From the NCBI GenBank assembly GCA_964017145.1, contig OZ024848.1:2492501-2556500 (forward strand): DNA of 64,000 bases, given 5' to 3'. The DNA is from Agrocybe praecox (taxonomy: Eukaryota; Basidiomycota; Agaricomycetes; Agaricales; Agrocybaceae). Position numbers and translations under genes: made by a program. The notes below the pieces were generated by a model that ran no database searches, was not told the origin of the DNA, and worked only from the letters and a program-made list of their open reading frames with translations. Positions 33,841-45,030 of this stretch are shown here, in pieces (position 1 is the stretch's first letter; each line of letters starts with the position of its first letter).

Positions 33841-36664
33841 ATGCCACTTCGGGTCTTTGTCGACGGGGTCCTTAGTCGCAGAGTTCAACGGCACCTCGCG
33901 GAGATCAATCGCCCATTATATGCACAATCTTTGTTTCTGTTTATTGCCTGCCGGTATTTGCCTCCACCAGATTCTGCATTCGCTAAGCAATGCACAGAAT
34001 ATAGGGAGTACGTCCTTGGTTTAGGTATTATTAGATGATCCGAGGTTTATTTGTCTGTACAGAATCCTTGACGCCGTAGAACGAGCAGTCAAAGGGGAAA
34101 GCAGGCGGTCTTTGTTTGTCACTGCCAATGATGCGCTTCAGGCATATATCGACAATTATGAAGTGTCTTTTATGTATGTTAATTTACCGCACTGTGCTAC
34201 GCATATATATGCTGATGCCAGAGTTATCATAGAGATGACATATACCATGAATTACCGATTCAGAAGATATCGGACATCTTCACTGAACGAAAAGAAATAC
34301 AAGCGTTACCAACGACCCTGAATACTTGGAAAGGAAAGAAAGAACTGCATACGCTTCCCATCCTGGCAATACTGGAGATAGCGGTTGCGGAAAAGGTCTG
34401 CCATTGTGGAATAAAATTGAAAGACGACGTGCTAATTTATTTGCCGATTGTATAGGTCAAGGAAATGATAAAATCAAAGCGCATCGAAACATTTGTCGAG
34501 TTATGGGAAGAGGAACCGATTATTTTCTATTCCGATGGAATTGGCAAGCCGTCGAAATTCAAACATAACAGTATTGTTTTTCCAGCAAGTAGGTCATCCT
34601 TAGGTTTGGCTTAGACAATATGTTCCGCACTTACAAATATATATTTATTTAGTCAAGATACAAGAGGGTGCTACGTTGACTGTCCTCTTACACCGACTAA
34701 TGGAACATAGTTCGGTTTTACCTGAAGCTGACGCGATCCACTTATCCCAATTCCCACAATTTTATCGACAATTACCTCTCAGATATTTCTCTGGGAAGAT
34801 ACCTTGTTTGTGTCCCTGGGCCCCAATTGAGGAAGATGTGGGCACAAATTACTTCCATCTTATCATTGATCGCAATGATATCGTACGCGTTCGCGCATGG
34901 AATGGGATCCAAACTGAATACATAAATGTGCCGGACGAATGTAGTAACGCCTGGCAGATTGAGCGTAATCTTTTGGTAGTGCGTAACAGAAGTGAGTTTT
35001 TTTAAATTAAAAAAATTAAAAAAGATAATGTTATTTCTGTCCTCTGATTTCTTCCCTTTTCTAGCCCGGTCTTTTTCTTTATCGACCTGGCATCCGCTTA
35101 CCCCATACCCCATCCCACCATCTGCCGTATGTTTCATTTTTCGAGATCTTGTAGGAGCAATGTGAATAGCTGGCTTATAAAATTTTCAGGACGCTATACT
35201 ACCGACATCTGTTTACAGTTCTAACCCTTCTTTTGGAGACTCCGCGGAGACCCTCATATCCCCAACTTGTCCTAACTCATCAGTAAGTCCTGGTCGCATA
35301 AACTAGTATAGTCTTACTGACCATTCTACAAAAGCCAATTGATTCGACAGATCATGAACGGCCTTTGCATCATTCCAATATTGAGCGTTCTGATAGTGAC
35401 TCTACAATTGTACCAAGCGGTTCCAATTCCAGGGACCATAATATGTACACCTTCGAGACACAAGCGGCGTCGAATGGCAGCGTAAATGATAAAGACGATG
35501 AGCGATCTCTTGATTCTTCAAGGCTCTCGGTAAGCTAGCTGCTCACCAATTCTTTTAATTAACTTTGCTAATCCTCTGAGTAGGGTCGCCATGATTGCGA
35601 GTCTTTATACGATGCAGTATCCATCAACACTGTTGATACCGATATAACGTTCTTTACTGCTCACGAACCGGCTACTCCCTCCTCAGTGACCAGTCAGTGG
35701 AGCTATCATGCCTTATCTTGCGGTGAAAAAGGGTACCCCGAAAAGACGAATAGCAAGGAAGAAGAAATTCCGGAGGATGCTGATGCGCTTCAGGAGGCGA
35801 TTCACAAACTAGTAGATGTAATCGAGCAGATAAAATTCCCATCGTTACTCGATAATTCGCCTCCAATGCAACCTCCACTGCCTCTACTTGAGGAAGAAGA
35901 AGCACAGGCGTATATAGGAGATAAATCATCCGATCCGAGGTTCTTCAATGGTGGTGGTGGTCATTACTATTACCCAAACTACAACCATATGCACCCTTCC
36001 CCCACCTTCTCCCCATTTCCAGGTGCCTGTTACAATAACAATGTCGGCAATGTTCAAAATATCAATATGTCTAATGTGGGAAACAATAATGGTAAGTCTC
36101 TATATGATTATTGCCTAGTTATGTTTCTAAATCATCGGGTATTGTTCAAGTTGCCCACCACTACCACTACCACATTAATGACGGGAACCATGATATATAT
36201 ATTGAATCACCAGTGGACTACCTGCCTGGATCACCGTCCTACGATTCAAGCACGTCAGAAACACTTGAAGGCAGGAGGCAGACAGTCTGATCTTGTTCTA
36301 TTTGCGTCCCCTTTATGTTACACTTTTTTGGAATGCAAAAACCATGACAATCTGGAGCAGGATCGCCACAAACTAGTCGTTCTATCAGAACACTTAACCG
36401 AAGACAAAGCACCTCAGTGTGCTGATTCAACAAACTTGATATGCCGTGACATGTGAGCTATGCAGGCCCAAAATCTAAAGTTACACCTTTATAAATAGTG
36501 TGCTACGTGAAGAGTCTGCACGCCTGCAGGTTGATGCATGGCTTGTGTGGCGCTATGGACCCGATATGAAAGCGCTTCGTGTGACATGTATGAAACTCGA
36601 TCGGCAAAACTACCCAGGCGATTCTATCCTCAAAGCCCTTGCGACAATCTGGCCTCAAGTTTAA
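33841..36664 (+). CDS. unknown tandem family protein A
   Basis: This multi-exon gene, paralogous to B (37339) and C (43079), begins MPLRVFVDGVLSRRVQRHLA and continues LFLFIACRYLPPPDSAFAKQ. Next come ILDAVERAVKGESRRSLFV, DDIYHELPIQKISDI, TLNTWKGKKELHTLPILAI and VKEMIKSKRIETFVELWEEE. The best-conserved block is ATLTVLLHRLMEHSSVLPEA, HLSQFPQFYRQLP, SGKIPCLCPWAPIEEDVG, then ECSNAWQIERNLLVVRNR. After SFSLSTWHP comes a Ser/Asp-rich region, an acidic helix (EDADALQEAIHKLVDVIEQI) and an Asn-rich segment (NNNVGNVQNINMSNVGNNNG). Two more exons give VAHHYHYHINDGNHDIYI and SARLQVDAWLVWRYGPDM, ending ALATIWPQV. There is no signal peptide or membrane span, so it is probably intracellular. I recognise no domain. 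The last two exon joins are the least certain. Confidence 0.6.
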
Positions 36665-36775
36665 GAATTACGTCGGGGGGCCTACTCAGGAGGATTGGGA
36701 TGCGAAACTCTGCATTTAAAAGATGGCGGACGCGTTTTTTTGCCGCCTTGTTTTTTTTTTTCATTCAGCACTTTT

Positions 36776-36960
36776 TCAAGGTCTCACGAGAACGGGGATG
36801 ATACCGCACGAGATCCTTCTTTTCCCAACGATATTTGCGCCACTCTTCTTCAAAGCCACGCTTATGAGTGGATCGCTCGGTGTGTCTTTGATTTTATACA
36901 ATTCGCATGCTTTTGTTTCGGCGCCTAATTTACACTATACAGGTGCTGGTGCCCTTTTAA
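36776..36960 (+). pseudogene. decayed copy of the ATP synthase gamma 3' end
   Basis: The sequence aligns with ATP3 exons. It reads aaggtctcacgagaacgggg against aaggtttacgagaacgagg at about 33011. It then gives gccacgcttatgagtggatc against the region encoding GHACEQSAR, including the splice donor that follows. The large RNAMDNASK exon is missing. The final intron end (actatacag) and the last tiny exon (gtgctggtgccctttt) are present, but an extra T destroys the stop. It cannot make a gamma subunit. Its position directly upstream of gene B mirrors ATP3 directly upstream of gene A, showing that one duplication unit spanned both. Confidence 0.75.
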
Positions 36961-37338
36961 GTACTTGCAGTGCAAGATGCTGCATAGATGATGTTTCCTT
37001 GTCCTTATAATGGAACATGTTCACGTAAAACTATCTTTTCAACGGTCAAAATTCCGTGTATTTCCCTCATTTCGTGTAGCTATAGGTAATTGCCTAATCC
37101 TCTAATCTGTTTACATCGGCGTTAGGCACGTCTGACGAGTTGAATAGACCGGCGCGTGACATCATGTCATTTCAATGCGTTGGGTCGCTCGCGACAGATT
37201 TGGGAGCTTGAGAACAAGCCTTGAGGTTAAAACGTGTCTGTATAAACAACTGTCCTGTCCCTCTTCCTTCCATCTCGTTACTTTCCAGTAAAGTCACCTT
37301 CCATACGCGCCTTCCTATATATTCCATCCTCAAGTTCA

Positions 37339-39235
37339 ATGCCGTTTTCGAGTTTTATCCCTAGGAAAAACCGGCTCGCGAACGTAAAGCGAACACATTA
37401 CGCAGAATCGTTGTTTCTATTCATTGCTTGCCGGTATTTGCCTCAACCAGATTCCGAATCTACCGACCAGTGCACAGCCTACAGGAAGTACGTCCTTAAC
37501 TACGGCTTTGCTCGACAATTCGAGTTTTATCTCACTCATTATACAGAGTCCTCGAGGGTGTCGAACGCGCGGTCAAAGGGGAGAGTGAAAATTCTTCGTT
37601 TGCCGCATCCAATGGCGACCTTAATGAATATATCCACACATATGGGGTTCATTTGACGTATGTCAGTCCATCGTTCTCTTCTGAGTGTATTGCACTGACT
37701 AGGGAAAATCCAATAGAGACGACATTTACCATGAATTACCTATTTTAAAGTCATCGGACTTCTTAAGTAGAAAACTGAAGGCGTCTCGGCTGGCAACCTT
37801 GAATAGCTGGAAAGGAAGGAAAGAGCTGCAAGGGCTGCCACTCCTGGCAAAGGTGGAGGTGGCCGTTTCTCAAAAGGTCTGCCCTGCCCTCTTGCAGTGA
37901 AGAGTAAAAACAAGATTTTTATATTTCTGTTTCTATAGGTTGAGGAACTTTCTCGTTCAAAACGCATTGAAAAACATGTCTGGCTATGGGAAGAAGAGCC
38001 CATAATCTGCCATTCTGGCGGGACAAACGATTCATTGACTCGCAAAAAGAATGATATTATATTTCCAAAAAGTGAGTCGTCAGAACTGTTGTACCCGTAT
38101 AATATTCCTAGTAGTACTCACAAAACGCCAATCTTTACAAGTCAAAATCCAAGAAGGCGCAACGCTAACTATCTTCTTACACCGACTCATGGAGCATAGT
38201 GCATGTCTCCCAGAATCCAATGCGATTCACCTATGCCAATTCCCTCAATTCTATCACCGAGTCCCCGTCGAGGCTTTTCCGGGCAAAATTCCGTGTCTAA
38301 ATCCCTGGACTCCAGTCAGGGATGATGTTGGGGAGAAATTCTTGAATATTATCATGGATCGTAGCGCTATAAACGTTCGTAGATGGAATGGGGTTCGATA
38401 CGATCATGTCAAATTACCAGACAATTGCAGCAACGCCTGGCAGATCGAACACGATCTTATGGTAGTACGTAACCGAAGTAAGTGGCTTTCTTCTAACGTT
38501 ATTAATTATATATATATTTCTCCTGTAGCCCCCTCTTTCTCTTTGTCTACCTGGAATCCACGTACACCACATGCAGATCGGCTATCTTCGGTATGTACCA
38601 GATGTTGCAGTAACGCGAATAGTCCTCTTACAACTTATCAACTGCAGCGTACGTCTCAGGAAGATGTACCGTCGCCGTCAGACTCGTCTGGTTCCGATTC
38701 TGCCAGCTATTCTATTCACATCGACGTTGACAGTTCGTCTGAGATCCAACCCTCTCTGCCTCAAGAGAATACCCGCCCATGTGTAGGGGAAAATACGACG
38801 CCTAATTCGGGGCCTCCTGATGGTGCTGGTAACCACTACCCACCATCTTCGCCAAATTTCTATGTTCCCCTAGTCGTGACAATCTACGTACCGATATCAC
38901 TTCCCAACAACAACGTAAGCATGACCAATGTTGGAAATACCCTGAATAATTGTAACAATAGTAGCCATACTGGTGCGTGTTGATTTAATACAACCACAAC
39001 CTACTTACAAATAATTCTATTGCGTACAGTTATCAACTGTTACCGCAACTGCGAGAATGAAGATCATATCTCAAGCTGCTGCTGTTGTGATCAGCAGGAG
39101 GATCATGCCAGCCAGCAGAGTACAGATCACACCAGCTATTGTCAATCACCGGTCACGGAGTCGACCAATGGATCAAACTTGGACGATCGACGCCCATCCA
39201 AAATATACGAAGACAAAAAGAACTTGACAATTTGA
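37339..39235 (+). CDS. unknown tandem family protein B
   Basis: This paralogue of A shares its exon plan. It starts MPFSSFIPRKNRLANVKRTH and then has SLFLFIACRYLPQPDSESTD, LTDDIYHELPILKSSD, SWKGRKELQGLPLLAKVEVA and RIEKHVWLWEEEPIICHSGG. The core block reads ATLTIFLHRLMEHSACLPES, HLCQFPQFYHRVPV, PGKIPCLNPWTPVRDDVG, then DNCSNAWQIEHDLMVVRNR. After SFSLSTWNPRTPHA comes a Ser-rich stretch, then an Asn-rich segment (NNNVSMTNVGNTLNNCNN). The last exon encodes a Cys-rich tail (NCYRNCEN, SSCCCCDQQED) ending KIYEDKKNLTI. It is shorter than A and lacks A's acidic helix and A's final exon. Frames are open throughout, so it looks functional, although the C-terminus has diverged strongly. Confidence 0.6.
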
Positions 39236-39423
39236 AACAACTCTATTTCGTGCTTCTGCTTGGTGCTTTCAAGGGGACGCAATACACCTGGAGTGTTTTT
39301 GATCTATAAGCTAGCTATCAGGCTTATAAGCGCTTCAGCGCTCAGCCTCGGACGCCGGAAGTAAATTTTCTATTTATACGTACTGTGCTTTATGATGTAA
39401 TTTTATACAAATGAATATCTCTA

Positions 39424-40310
39424 TGGTGCACCTTACCTAGTCACCACCAAAAAGTGACAAAGTTTAAGGCGTCGGTAAAATTTCCCCCTTTTCTTATTCC
39501 TTTGGGGAAAGCGCTCCATTTGACAAGGGGAACAAATCTGCTAGACCGTTTTTTGATTGGTCAAAAACTGACGGAGTTATAAAATTCGGTGTCACCAAAT
39601 TGGCCAGATAAGATAAGATAGTCCATATATAGTAATTTAGACTATTTATAGTAACACCTATTACTTAATCAAATCGCCTGTAACCAAGATGTTGATTGCT
39701 TTTAGCCAACTTTAGCCTTCTTCCAGTCCATTTTTTTGAGATTTTTGCCCGTAATCAACTCAATTGCATGTAGGGTTGGATTCTCTTTCACCGCCGTGAC
39801 GACGTGCTTGGCTATTTGAGACTGCTCGTGCTCATATGCCACCTTCAAACTCCGCAATAATAAATTGTCCTTCAACTCCTCTATTTCTTCGTCGCTTGAA
39901 TCACCCCACTCTGACCAGTCTGATTGTGCATAGCCAGCCCACGATGTTTCGAGTTCGTCGTTTTCCGAATTTTCCGACTCGGAAGATATTTCCAGTGCCT
40001 TCCTCGCTATGATCTTTTTTGCTTTTCCCTCTTGTGCTTGTGCTGCTGCTTGCAATTGAGATTTCTTACGACAGGCCATGATTATTGGTGGACTTCCTTA
40101 GCAATTTTCCTCCCTGATGTTTTGTATACCCCAAAATTTTCTAGACCACTTTTGTACAAATAAAACATATAGATTTGATTGACCGAACCTTGTTGGTGCT
40201 TGAAATTTTTGCCCGTACCCTCAGGCACAGTGGGATTAGGGGTAGTCAATTTATACCTCGACCAATTTGGCAGCTGTCATTTTTTAGTGGTGACTAGGTA
40301 AGGTGCACCA
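39424..40310. mobile_element. 887 bp TIR element carrying an ORF
   Basis: The ends form a 36 bp inverted repeat with only two differences: tggtgcaccttacctagtca at 39424, and its reverse complement ending at 40310. TA borders both ends (39422-39423, 40311-40312), consistent with a Tc1/mariner-like TA duplication. The near-identical arms argue for recent movement. The element carries one intact minus-strand ORF (39702-40079) and no visible DDE transposase. It lies directly after gene B within the unknown tandem family. Confidence 0.8.
39702..40079 (-). CDS. 125-residue acidic/basic ORF inside the TIR element
   Basis: The protein starts MACRKKSQLQAAAQAQEGKA with a basic Gln/Ala-rich N-terminus. 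It passes through an acidic Ser/Glu stretch (ALEISSESENSENDELETSW, then DSSDEEIEELKDNLLLRSLK) and ends AIELITGKNLKKMDWKKAKV-G. It begins with ATG, is uninterrupted and fills the centre of the element, leaving about 280 bp on the left and 230 bp on the right. I recognise no domain. The LKKxDWKKA tail resembles N-terminal regions of some basidiomycete transposase-linked proteins as I remember them, so it may be a truncated transposase N-terminus or an accessory protein. Confidence 0.5.
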   Translation of the reverse strand: MACRKKSQLQAAAQAQEGKAKKIIARKALEISSESENSENDELETSWAGYAQSDWSEWGDSSDEEIEELKDNLLLRSLKVAYEHEQSQIAKHVVTAVKENPTLHAIELITGKNLKKMDWKKAKVG

Positions 40311-40312
40311 TA

Positions 40313-40820
40313 GTAAGTTACTACCTGATCTCCCCGGAGTCTGTCTTCTCGCTCTCTTCAAAAAATTCTGTTTACTCAGAAATAAAAAGCGAATGATAGC
40401 CTATAATAAAATTACATACAGTGATCCTTTTTCACCGCAATTCGGCAGTGATGGCATAAACTTATAGCCTCGTACTCTCGAGACTCCTGCATAGTAATTT
40501 ACAAGTCTTTTCATTTTTTTACATACTTGACTTGAAGGTTTACATAAATATCATCATTATTGTGTATAAGTTTATAACAGCCTTGAAAACATCAGTGATA
40601 CACATATTCAGTAACTGAAATATATACAGGCACCATGACCATTGACAAAATAAAATAATGATGCAAGATAGTCGTGGAGGATATCGATGAGCACCCCAGG
40701 TATGCAGAAGAGCAGCATTGTTTAAATTATATGGCAGGTTCGACTGTATCAGCTTTGGGGAATTTCATGCACAACACAGCTTTTGCTAGTCACAGTAGTG
40801 GATGGGCTTGTCGTCGTACT
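40313..40820. other. intergenic region with a possible second pogo-type end
   Basis: No gene seen. The words caggttcgactgta at 40737-40750 are identical to the terminal 14 bases (with the TA) of the pogo-like element at 10543-11141, in right-end orientation. A convincing left partner is not visible, so this is at best a decayed or truncated insertion. Confidence 0.4.
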
Positions 40821-42304
40821 TCAGCTCTTCGGTAGGTATTTAATGCCAGTGGAAGGGCACGATCCAGCCTTTGGTGCACCTGCAACCAATTTCTAGTCAA
40901 TAAGCTTTCAATGGAGAGACCGCAAAGAAACTTTACATACTGATAGCGACGAAAGTACCATCGATGATGGATCCTTTCAAGTTGAAGTACCAGCTAATAT
41001 GGTTCAGCGCGCCTGACCTGCAGCCAAGTGCTGGCGTAATGCCCTGTCGGCAAAGACCGCCCTTTGGTTAGCACGACGTCATCCCTGGTTTATAGGAACT
41101 CGCGATGCACTTACTCCGGATTGTGCAGCCAAGGCCGAAGTCAACTGGGACAGGGTGAATGTCTCGCTGGTGCTGGGAGTGATGCCTGCGTTTGCAAGCC
41201 AGGCGAAAGTTGGCAGCGTCTATCATTTCCAAGGCAGTCAGGGTCCAAGTTTGGGTTGAAAGTCCACTAGTACTCACTTGGAATAGCCTGACGACAGTTT
41301 GGAAAAACGCGACGGCCTGCGTATATCATGTGCCTCTGGTCAATATCGAATGGTCCGACACAAGTAAATGATCACGGACCTCTGCTCCTTTGACGCTTCC
41401 GTTGGGCAAGCAATTTGGCTCAAGCGTACTGAAAGAATGTACAGGTTAATTTTTAACGTTTCTCGTCACTGGACCTGCACACCTCATGCAAGTTCCATGC
41501 GTTGCCCATTCATGCTGCCAGTGGACATCTATTCAATGACTGCCTTATATATACTACTTGGTGAAAACCAGCTCACCTCCCAGAATTGCTCGTTTTGGCC
41601 GTTGATGTCGACCCAATACTATGCAACAATTGTTCTTTAATCATCTGGAAAGTTGACTGAAGATTTGAAATTGCTCGTACTGTGTCCATAAACGACAAGG
41701 TATCGCTAGCTCCCTTGCTGCTCAATAACTGGAACGAAGAAAGCTTGAGGTAAGTGTCATGATGTCGAACTGGCCTATGCATACTCACGTCGGTAATCCC
41801 AGTGTAAGCACGCGAAGGATCGCAGTTCTGGCTGAAAGTGGTGTCACAACTAATGACGGAAAATTGTTAGCAATGATACCAGTATCTTCGAGGAGTTGAA
41901 AACCTCACTTGTCTGGCCAAAGTCCTGGGATAATTCACTTGATCAGTACGCTACTTCGAGAAGCCGTCGAAGCCTTACTTACCGTGAATGGTCCAGCTGT
42001 CAGACGGTCCGGTGGATGGGTCGGTGTCCCAGAACTATTTCTCCAACTCAGCATGGATCCATGAGAAGTTTGACTCGCAGCATACCTGGGTCTGAAGCAG
42101 TAATCCTCCTGGCGCTTCGAAGCAGCAAAGGTTTGGCATCGGAGAAGTGTTATGGCAAGACGCTTGGCCAGTGGTAGAACATCCGGACGACAGTAGCGTT
42201 GATCTGTCGAAGAGCTGGGAGGTGCCAACGTAACTATTCAAAGCGACAGAAAGAGCCGTGCCCACGAAGGTCGAGGCGACGATGAATGAGGTACCTCTCA
42301 ACAT
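40821..42304 (-). CDS. secreted RNase T2-family ribonuclease
   Basis: The gene has many exons. The signal peptide region reads MLRGTSFIVASTFVGTALSV, followed by LLSSGCSTTGQASCHNTSPM, LCCFEAPGGLLLQT and FWDTDPSTGPSDSW. The first catalytic motif, TIHGLWPD, spans the exon joint near 41980/41925. Then come NCDTTFSQNCDPSRAYTGIT, LLSSKGASDTLSFMDT and the second catalytic motif, HEWATHGTC, at about 41500. The end, PKAGSCPSTGIKYLPKS, is typical of fungal RNase T2. Both catalytic histidine motifs and the conserved cysteines are present, so an active, disulphide-rich, secreted or vacuolar endoribonuclease is expected. It degrades RNA through 2',3'-cyclic phosphate intermediates. It lies opposite to, and between, paralogues B and C. 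Confidence 0.88.
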
Positions 42305-43078
42305 ATCTCAGCTGGAAATAGGGGAATTGGTTGGGAGGCGGCGAGAGTAGTGTTTGCTCTCATTTAAACACTTCTTTTCCCCCTGGTAGCTTCATTTATC
42401 AAACGAAGGGATACAGGCCCATCAGCATTTTCATACTTTACTTTTTTGAGGTTGTGAAAAGAGGAGCCTAATACCAGAAAGGTAACCATGCATGCCTTCA
42501 ATCTCAGTTCCAAACCCAATTCAGAATTCGAGCGATAAGTAGAATCTGTCAATTGGAGATCGAAATTCAAATGGCAGAGTACCTCATTAAAATGTAAGGT
42601 CCGCCGCAGGGCGGAGAAAGGCTCGCTGCGCCATCCTAGCTGGGCGACTCAGGCTGCTTAAGCGAGCTAGCGTTGGGTGTTTGTTAGAGAATCAGCGAAC
42701 TCTATTTGAACTCGATAACATGTGCATAACTTATGTATGTTCTTAATATTTATTCACCAGGACACTGGTGACGCGGACGCGTTACGGACGTGATGGAAAG
42801 CACACGCCGGTATTCAAACGAAACTTTGGATTTGTTTGTTCGAGACAAGTGCTCGGCCGGACTCTGAATTGCTTGCTTCGCTCGCAATCATATCACACCA
42901 GTTCAGCCAAATAGTGTGCTATGATGAACGCCTGCAGATTGCAGCATGGCATATTCCCTACATTGTTCCGGCATGAAAGCCCTTTCGGCGACGAGTGACT
43001 GCTTGACGCCCACCTGATTCTTTATCGAGTCGACATCCTCTCCTTTGAACTACCCCCAGCGATACTCTATTGCTCAGA
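42305..43078. other. divergent intergenic region between RNase T2 and gene C
   Basis: This holds the RNase T2 promoter on the left and gene C upstream sequence on the right. A GC-rich block lies at 42597-42680 (gtccgccgcagggcggagaaa). A relic of the tandem family's last exon lies at 42909-42990 and is listed separately. Confidence 0.45.
42909..42990 (+). pseudogene. relic of a family-A terminal exon
   Basis: The run aatagtgtgct ... cgcctgcagattg ... gcatgg ... atgaaagcc aligns with 36494-36580, the start of gene A's last exon together with its splice acceptor. It has several substitutions, an 8 bp gap and in-frame stops. No other exon of that copy is recognisable. It suggests that a further A-like copy once lay immediately upstream of gene C and was lost. 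Confidence 0.55.
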
Positions 43079-44687
43079 ATGCTCGGTGCACTTTTTGAGG
43101 GTCTACTCGCCAAAAATACCCTGCGACATCTTGCTAATATAAAGAGGCCTTACTACAGCCGTTCTATTTACCTTATGATTATTTGTCGATATCTGCCGGA
43201 GCCCCCACCAACTCATACTGACCAATGTCAGAAGCTGAAAGAGTGCGTCTTCTCTGTTATCCTGCCCAGCGTTCTAGACATTGAGTGACTTCCAGACTGT
43301 TCCATGCAGTCGAGGAGGCGATTTTGTTAGGTATAAATGATAACAACAAGGCCGAATGCGAGCGAAAATTCGAAGCAGCCAATACAAGGCTTACCCTATA
43401 CGCGGCAGAATTCAGATCCAGGTATTATTTGTAAACAGATCTAGTGTTCTACTCTGTCTAACACTATCATAAAGTCTTGATGAAATGAGGCGAATGCAAC
43501 CTTATTTACCGCAATCATTTGACCATGCACGGAATCAAGACAGAGAAGCGCAAGCAGTGTTCGAGAAAGTGAAAAAAGGAGTAGATGAAAAGGTCAATCA
43601 TCAATTATCTGTCCGAAATAGCTTCCCGCAATCCATTCACATTTAAGTGCGATAGATCGAGGAACTGAAGAAAGTTAAACGCCAGAAAATGGCTATCAAG
43701 GCCTGGGGAGAACAGCCTACTACTGCCGTAGTCAATTCGCAGACTTTATTGCCGCAGCTCAGCTATCACTCGGTGAAAATTACAAGTACGCGGTATTCAT
43801 TGCTTAAATTGTTAAGTTAGTTTTGTTTCTTGAGCAAATTTCTGTCTAGTTACTATCGAGAAGGCGGCTACTTTGACGATCCTCTTACATCGATTAATCG
43901 AGTTTCAACTCTTGCAAGACCCGAGTCAGGCAGCTGGAGATTTGCTTCATCTGCATCAATACCCTCATTTCTATGACAAATTTCCTGACGATTCAAAATG
44001 GAAGTCGGGAAAAATACCCAGCATCGTGCCTTGGACCAAAGTCGGGCAATATGGCGACCCATCTGGAGATGACATTACTTCGTTGCACATCATCAGAGAC
44101 CGCACCATCATAGACCGCACAAATAGACGCATCAAAGTGGGAGAGCACGAATACGAGTTTCCTGAAAACTTAAGGAATGCCTGGCCAGTAAAAGATTCAC
44201 CTAAAACCGCAGTGGCACGCAATAGAAGTGAGCTCTAATGCTGATTTCCTTTCTCCATACGCATGCCATTCATGTTTTCGGTTTTAGCTCTTTCGTTTTC
44301 TTTGATTCTATGGGAATTACCACATCCTATTCAAGAAACACCTCCTACTCAAGAAACCAAAGTCCAGATGCCGGTACCACAATTAAATTACAACCCTCCA
44401 ATGTCATCACCACCCATTCCGCAACCGGTACAAGTCAATTCGATTGCCCCCAATAGGGCCAATTTAGTAAGTTATGTTCTGATACTTCTGCCCAATAGTT
44501 AGCTCAATCCTTTCTTTTTTCTTTGAAAAAGCAGGACCGCCAAGACCAACTTCTTAACAATTATTCAGGGGGCGTTAATTTCGATCTTAATCTCAGTGGT
44601 CCGGTACAAATGGAGCTTGCTACTGGTAAGAAAAAGAAGACAACTGGATTTAGGGCATGGGTGAGAAATACTTTCACTGGAAAGTAA
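43079..44687 (+). CDS. unknown tandem family protein C (divergent copy)
   Basis: The most diverged of the three paralogues. It starts MLGALFEGLLAKNTLRHLAN, then SIYLMIICRYLPEPPPTHTD, which lines up with FLFIACRYLPPP of A. A charged helical middle (LFHAVEEAILLGI, AQAVFEKVKKGVDEKIEELK, KMAIKAWGEQP) replaces the A/B segment. The conserved core is ATLTILLHRLIEFQLLQDPS, HLHQYPHFYDKFPDDS, SGKIPSIVPWTKVGQYGDPS, EYEFPENLRNAWPVKDSPKT, then AVARNR. The tail is Pro-rich (PPMSSPPIPQPVQ) and ends with DRQDQLLNNYSGGVNFDLNL and a basic end, FRAWVRNTFTGK. I chose 43079 because it aligns with the A and B starts; an in-frame ATG lies at 43070. No known domain. Confidence 0.6.
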
Positions 44688-45030
44688 CAGGTTATGTCGG
44701 TATAATGGTATGGGGTTTAAGGTTAAATAATGCTACACTTTTTTGGGCTGGTTGGCATTAAATTTCTGTTGAATTTCGATTTTACGTCGGTTGCTCTTGG
44801 GTATTGTCGTTGATTCGCTATCTGTACTCCGCTGAAGTGCGTAATCGCCTCAGATTAATATTTCGGCAAATCAACAACATCCAAGTATCAAAGTATGGAA
44901 ATTACGGAATAGAGACAAGCATAGATAATTTCTGATGCGCGTGCATAAAGAATCACAATGAACATGATACCGACGTACATACATATCGTGTTTATTCCGA
45001 AAACCGTTCACCGAAGTATCGTCCATCTTA
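44688..45030. other. convergent intergenic region
   Basis: Between the stop codons of gene C (plus) and the Zn2Cys6 regulator (minus). No gene seen; it should contain both 3' ends. Confidence 0.4.

Noticed and set aside
41068..41277. Frames on both strands at 41064-41277
   Set aside because: The region lies inside the RNase T2 gene; part of the minus frame is a piece of its exons and the plus frame is antisense.
42597..42680. tRNA-like GC-rich stem region
   Set aside because: No cloverleaf can be drawn: there is no T-arm GTTCRA box or matching acceptor ends.
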